Shown one piece after another: positions 59,522 to 64,000 of a stretch of DNA of 64,000 bases. Under the pieces are notes generated by a model. The model was not told the origin of the DNA. It did no database searches and saw nothing but the letters and a program-made list of their open reading frames with translations. This DNA is from Coemansia sp. RSA 487 (taxonomy: Eukaryota; Kickxellomycota; Kickxellomycetes; Kickxellales; Kickxellaceae): assembly GCA_027577595.1 (NCBI GenBank), contig JANBRJ010000074.1, positions 1 through 64,000 on the forward strand, written 5' to 3'. Position numbers and translations under genes: made by a program. Position 1 is the stretch's first letter. Every line of letters begins with the position of its first letter.

Positions 59522-62069
59522 ATGTCGAATGCGGGTAACGAGTTGCCAAGCACAACTTTGGAAATTCTGCTCCAGTCAATAAATGGTCTCGTTCAATCGC
59601 AGACAAACTTTATGGAGTATCAGAAGGAACGAGACAGGAGGCAAGAGGAGCGTGACGAAAGGCACGAAAGAGAATTCCGCGAGCTTAAGGAGGTCAACAT
59701 AGGCATCCAGCAGAGTCTTGGTCGCTTGGGTAGCGCGTTTGAAGCCCAGCCCCAAAACAACTTTCGAAGCCAGGTAGGTTTAAGCTGTGCTCCGTGGTGC
59801 TTTCAGCAGCTGTGAGTGCTTTTTTCTTTGCACCTGTTCAAAGCAGCGCAGCTAGACTAGACCAAACTAAAACGCCCCAGTTCTTACGTTGCTTCTTTAG
59901 GTTTCGATACTGTCGCAGTCTTTCGACCGTACTTCCACGAGAAAAAAATTGGTTCTGTCCAATTCAGCGCAGAGCCTATGCAGAGCAGCATAGGTATGTT
60001 GGTGCTTTGTGCTTTTGCAAGCCATTTTCCCTGTCTTTTTGTTAGATACAGAGCGTTGGCTGCTACTCTAACGTTAACGCTAACGCCAAGCTTGTAAGAT
60101 GCTGCTTTGTTCTGTTTGTCATGTAGAAAGTACACTGCACAGCCGTCAAACCCCGTCCGGCAGCACCGCCAAGGAACAATACAGGAACATTGGTCTGTAT
60201 CTGAGCCCCAGAACCCAAAAAATTGAGGATACAGAGCAGCTACTGGAGTTTCATGGGTTTAAGTTGCCAGATCTCGGTTCGTTGGATGACTCTGGTAGCA
60301 GGATTAGCCGTATCCAAAGCAGCTTCCAGGAATACTACAGCAAATCCACGTTACTGGTAATAGATGGCGACGGGTTCAACGGTTGTAAGGAGTTGACAAC
60401 TGAGCAACATGTCCAGCACGCGATGCACATGCTGTTGAGCGCTATCTCCAGCACTGTCAGCAACTCTGATGACAGACCCAAGATGAAATTCATCGACAAA
60501 TCAGGAGACCGAATAGACTCCAAATACAAGCCCGATTTTGTGTTTGTTCCTGTGCACTCGGAATCCTCTCGGTGGTCAAACGTAGGAGTGGTCTGCGAAC
60601 TCAAGAGCATCAGCAACAGAGATGCCAACGTTCTCAACGGGCAAATTGGGCAATACTTTAACCAGATGTGGATGAAGCAGCCGCGAAAGCTCTGTATCGG
60701 AGTGGTTGCATCCCGTGGCAAGCTCCACATATTGGTGAATACGCGCGATGGGATTGATTATGCGGTGGTAGGAACACTGCCATTCGTCAGGCACGACAGC
60801 AGCAGCATGTACGCCAGCGATGAGCATTCGCAGATAACGCTTGAGCCGGGCAGCGGCGAATTGGTCGTGCGCGTACTGACGATGCTTTTCGGGCTGGACT
60901 TTGAGCAGTGCGGCATGCTAGCTCCACAGGCTGGAGGAGTGTCGCAAGGGTTTGGCTTGTGCGAGACCATGGAAACCGCAGACCAGGACGATACAGCGCT
61001 ATCTGTTGTTGTTGGCGGCGACATCCAGCAAGCACCGTACCGGATTCGTCTGCCGGGCAATGGCTATCTGGGCGGCCGTGTGGTGTACCCAGTGGGCACA
61101 ACGTCGTGGGTACACAAGGCGGAGGTTGCTATAGCTGGCGAGCGGGAAAGCCATGTACATAGCGCTGTGGTGAAGATTCAGTGGTGCCGCAGCAAGCGGC
61201 CGACAGAGAAGCGGATATACGATTTGCTGCGCGAAGCGGCTATTCCAAACGTGCCAGGCGTCTTTTTTGGCGGTCAGATCGAGACAGGCGGGACTACGAC
61301 AGGCACCAGGTGCAATATACTGGCTGTCGAGGACTGTGGCGTCGGGATCAGCCAGTACGCCTGTATTCTTGCCCAACAGCCATCAGTCAACCATTGGCAG
61401 CTGCTGGATATCGCGTGCGGATATATCCACACGATCTATGCGGCGTGGGCAGGGAAAACGACACGGATCCTCCACCGCGACATTTCCTCGGGAAACCTCA
61501 TGGTTCGTGACAACCTCGCCATGGTGATCGACTGGGAGTACGCTCTGTTTGCCAACGTCACCAAACAGAGACAGCTCGTAAGCAGCCATCCGCTCACGGG
61601 AACCTTGGCCTATGCGAGCATGGGAGTTCTGAGCGGAGGAACTATGCGCTCCGCAACAGACGATATTGAATCGCTTTTTTACGTACTAGCGCACGCCATC
61701 GAGGCAGCCCAGCATTCCGACGATGGGCGTAGAAGAGCCCCACAGGACAAAGGGATGCAAAAGCTTTGGAGCGGGTCGACATCGGAGGATGATCTGCGTC
61801 AGGAGAGGAGGCTGTGGTTCGGCTCTAGCGATACATACAAGTCTCGTCTGGGTGAAAGCTGCCCACGCCTCTGGTGGAATCTTCTTTTGTCAATGTACAA
61901 TATCCTTGACATTAGCAGGCATTCCATGGCTAGCGGTGTTATCCTTAGGACCAGAAGCGTCAAGGAGTATGTGCAGCAGTTGGTTCTAGCGCTTCAACCA
62001 GTCCTGCAAGCTTACGGGGCTGAAGCAAGACACTTTACCCGGCTAGTGGAGTTTGGGCAGTTCGTTTAG
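59522..62069 (+). CDS. FunK1 fungal-type protein kinase
   Basis: Best model has three exons, 59522-59777, 59901-59993 and 60127-62069, giving 763 residues with phases that agree (introns 123 and 133 nt). The first donor (GTTTAA) is weak; the nearby GTAGGT donor does not keep frame. Exon 1 codes a charged coiled coil (YQKERDRRQEERDERHEREF). The middle has a PD-(D/E)XK-like part that belongs to the FunK1 family: YKPDFVFVP, then VVCELKS. The kinase core follows: VVKIQW with the ATP-binding Lys, HRDISSGNLMV (codon for His at 61473) as catalytic loop, and VIDWEYALFA where Asp-Trp replaces DFG. LTGTLAYASMGVL and DDIESLFYVL complete the C-lobe. FunK1 kinases are expanded in many fungi; targets are unknown. 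A partial relative lies 0.6 kb downstream. Confidence 0.85.
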
Positions 62070-62203
62070 CCAAGCGCTTGCAGTTATTAGATTAGATTTT
62101 CCACCAGCTTTGCGTTTGTTGTAGCATTTTATAGACGTCATATGCATTTCAAAAGCAAAGCCTGCTATGTTTATATATCCATCCAGCTTTCAAACCATTG
62201 CTA

Positions 62204-62341
62204 ATGTGCACGCTGTGGGGAAAGGTTGAGGAAAACAGAAGGCTGGAGCAGTTCTTCGATTGGGTCCACGGCTTGGATAACAGTCAATCGGCACTCGAGG
62301 AAGCAGCAGCTGAACCCACGCAAACCAAACGACAGCGATAA
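62204..62341 (+). other. 45-codon frame, possible lost or alternative last exon of the FunK1 gene
   Basis: An open frame starting MCTLWGKVEENRRLEQFF and ending in TKRQR, a basic nuclear-signal-like end. FunK1 proteins often end in a basic tail, so this may be an alternative last exon, but I find no convincing splice pair joining it in frame to the kinase exon. Confidence 0.3.
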
Positions 62342-62699
62342 TGACCTGGCCAGTGCTGCTAGAGGATAGCTACAAAACAGCTAACTGTCGTACCCTCTCC
62401 AAAGCGTGCAATAATGGCAACGACACTGGTTCTGCTGTTTTTTTGCGTGTTGTATATTCGCGGTACGGTTCATTTGGCACATGGATGTGCGGTGGCATTT
62501 TGTGCCGTGTTCAGTAGCAGCTGGTGGCCGAGACAGCTGTCATCTCTGTTTCTTGCTTGCCGAGTAGCTGAGATTTGAATCTTTGGTATTTTACACGGTC
62601 TTTGCAGCAGGGTTCGTTTGTTTCAGCAACGCGACTTCAAAACACTTCTTATCAAAAAGACCATTTTAAACACGCCTCCGTTTCTAGCTTTAGTGGAAA
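62342..62699. other. Intergenic, no gene seen
   Basis: Spacer between the FunK1 gene and the FunK1 relic. It may contain eroded sequence of the relic's 5' part; nothing can be recognised. Confidence 0.5.
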
Positions 62700-63304
62700 G
62701 GGCTCAGTTGGGATTTGAGAAAGTGCCAAAACAACACACGAGCTTCAGATGTATCGCTGGATTAAAGCGCTTTTCAGCTCTATTGCCGACACCATTGGCA
62801 TTGTTGATTGCAGCCTGTCTACCAACAAGAAAGGCTGGCCTATTCAATAGCACACCTTTGGATTCCCTCTACAAAAACGCCAGCCAGCATGACCGTCGTT
62901 TCGTTTGGAGTCTGACAGCGTGCAGTTCGACTTTTCGTGGTTACCTGTTTGGTAGCGATCGGATATTGTCCTCAGCTCCTATCGATGTGGCTACTGCTGA
63001 CGGCTGCGAGGCACTCGTTAAATGGCTGGTGGACATGTCGGTGTGCGAGAGAGACACGCTTGGATACGACCCGACGTTGTACTACAACGGAGAGGAACAT
63101 CGCTGGGAAATCAAGGTCTACGACGATAGAACGGATGCACACAAGGCATTCGAGCTTGTCTCGTGCATGCGTATTTCTGATCGTATGTGTGGTCGGCACA
63201 TCTGCTGCTTCGACTGCAAGGAGATTGAGCCATCGGGGATATTGACGAGCATGGCAAGCCAGCGGCAGAACCATGCGGAGTTCTTGTCAAGAACGCATGA
63301 GTAG
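62700..63304 (+). pseudogene. Truncated FunK1 relic (N-terminal domain only)
   Basis: A frame open from 62618 to 63304 with no ATG near its start. It carries the latter part of the FunK1 N-terminal region: RRFVWSLTACSSTFRGYLFGSDRILSSAPID, a spacer, VKWLVDMSVCERDTLGYDPTLYY, then HRWEIKVYDD and MCGRHICCFDCKEI. The wording is that of the family's RRFVLGLTLCG...LRLYRFDRSG and LGYDPT blocks. It stops after CKEIEPSGILTSMASQ, before any kinase motif (no HRD, no DW), and nothing further of the kinase appears downstream. It is best read as a remnant of a second FunK1 gene rather than a working gene. Confidence 0.6.
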
Positions 63305-63846
63305 TTTGTGTTTGGTTGTAGCAGCTATAAAAGCCATTATCTTATTGAATAAATGAAAGGGGGAACTTCAATTCCGCTTGAAACCCAAACTTGAAATTGA
63401 AACACTGGCAGTGTGATAACGATTTGGCTCTGCAATTTCGCTCCTCATCCCCGCTATATGCTTATAGAGCTTTTTGATGTCTTTTCTCCAGAGCAACGTT
63501 CTTATTTTTACACAGACCATCTTTGAACTCGACAATTGAAACAAACCAGATCATGAATAATGCAAAAGCTGGACATCAGCAGAGCCATGTGGGAAATATT
63601 TTGCAGACTAGCGACTCGAGCCGAGTCGTTTTTTTGTTGACAGCAAATAAACGTAAACAAAAGGGCAAAAAATACTATGTTCAGGAACCATGCAGTTGTT
63701 GCATTCCATTCCATTTCGTTTCCCCGCCTTGCTTCAATTTCAAAGCTTACTTTTGTTTTATTTACTTTTCCCTTTGTTGCTATTTCCTGCTTGTATTCGG
63801 CTTGTATCAGTTGTATTTATTTGACAAGTGACAAGGTTTGCAGGAA
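63305..63846. other. Spacer and probable promoter of the right-edge gene
   Basis: 542 nt, with the inverted repeat CGACTCG-AGC-CGAGTCG at 63612-63628 followed by a T8 run, and a T/C-rich leader just before the start codon at 63847. Confidence 0.5.
63612..63628. promoter_or_regulatory. Inverted repeat CGACTCG-AGC-CGAGTCG
   Basis: Seven-base arms with a 3-nt gap, 219 nt before the right-edge start codon. Arms match those of the perfect palindrome at 37651-37666. Confidence 0.35.
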
Positions 63847-64000
63847 ATGGCGGCCACCGGCAAAAACCACCCCAAGAGGGGCCGGAACCCCTCAATAAAT
63901 AGGCGCAAGTCCAATATACACCAAGTGCAAACTGGAGGAAACGCAGATGTAGAGTGTATTTCGGCTGCAAGGAAAAGACAAAAGAACAATGATGTCCAGA
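63847..64000 (+). CDS. Start of an unidentified gene, cut by window edge
   Basis: The frame opens at ATG 63847 and continues for 51 codons to the edge without a stop. It begins MAATGKNHPKRGRNPSINRR and is strongly basic, with two Arg/Lys clusters (KRGRN, RKRQK) that could be nuclear or nucleolar signals. No domain can be seen in so short a piece, and a chance frame is possible. Confidence 0.4.
   Translation, partial: MAATGKNHPKRGRNPSINRRKSNIHQVQTGGNADVECISAARKRQKNNDVQ

Noticed and set aside
1-64000. CRISPR arrays, LTR elements, virus-derived genes or intact transposons
   Set aside because: No regularly spaced repeats, no long terminal repeats, and no reverse transcriptase, integrase, capsid or transposase motifs were seen in any translated frame.

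Overview
The window is nuclear DNA of a fungus. Fungal markers are a squalene epoxidase, an ATG10-type E2, DHA2 drug:H+ antiporters, a FunK1 fungal-type kinase and mitoribosomal protein mL59. Genes are compact and mostly intronless; the introns I can place are about 50-150 nt, GT-AG. The mix of families and the long GC-rich reading frames in AT-rich spacers suggest an early-diverging fungus, perhaps Kickxellomycotina, but this is an impression and not a demonstrated placement.

Layout. 0-16 kb: the 5' part of a cytochrome P450 running off the left edge, a tRNA-Gln(CUG), a doubtful two-exon small gene, a GPI-anchored SH3b-like surface protein, a tandem pair of 14-TM DHA2 exporters, a mitochondrial NTF2-like protein, a BAHD-type acyltransferase, a decayed AAA-ATPase-like/PD-(D/E)XK gene and the mitochondrial GTP/GDP carrier GGC1. 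16.8-22 kb: TUF1 (mitochondrial EF-Tu), a WW/FF splicing-factor-like protein and the proteasome ATPase RPT4. 22-30 kb: five tandem paralogues of a secreted family. 31-55 kb: housekeeping genes (large ARM-like/BTB protein, RPS7, ATG10-like, sphingomyelin-synthase-like, ERG1, C2H2 factor, RPB3, MEF2-type MADS factor, mL59, a long disordered protein, DPB4). 55-64 kb: gene-poor DNA with a 44-residue CaaX peptide gene, three hairpins, a FunK1 kinase gene and a FunK1 relic, then the start of a gene cut by the right edge.

Most notable: TUF1 carries an in-frame 364-residue VMA-type intein inside the G3 (DCPG) GTP-binding motif. All residues needed for protein splicing are present, while both catalytic acidic positions of the LAGLIDADG endonuclease are lost. 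I know of no intein described in a nuclear-encoded mitochondrial EF-Tu, but could not search.

Second: an apparently undescribed secreted family (five genes, 22.2-30.1 kb, same strand) with a conserved Asn/Gly/Ser-rich N-domain, a dibasic site followed in most members by a D-A/T-V-L-N-N peptide, and variable repeat tails that in three members end in IVQNQ plus a hydrophobic or small residue. Third: the 44-residue protein ending in CCIIL behind a clear TATA box, which has the form of a prenylated lipopeptide or pheromone precursor.
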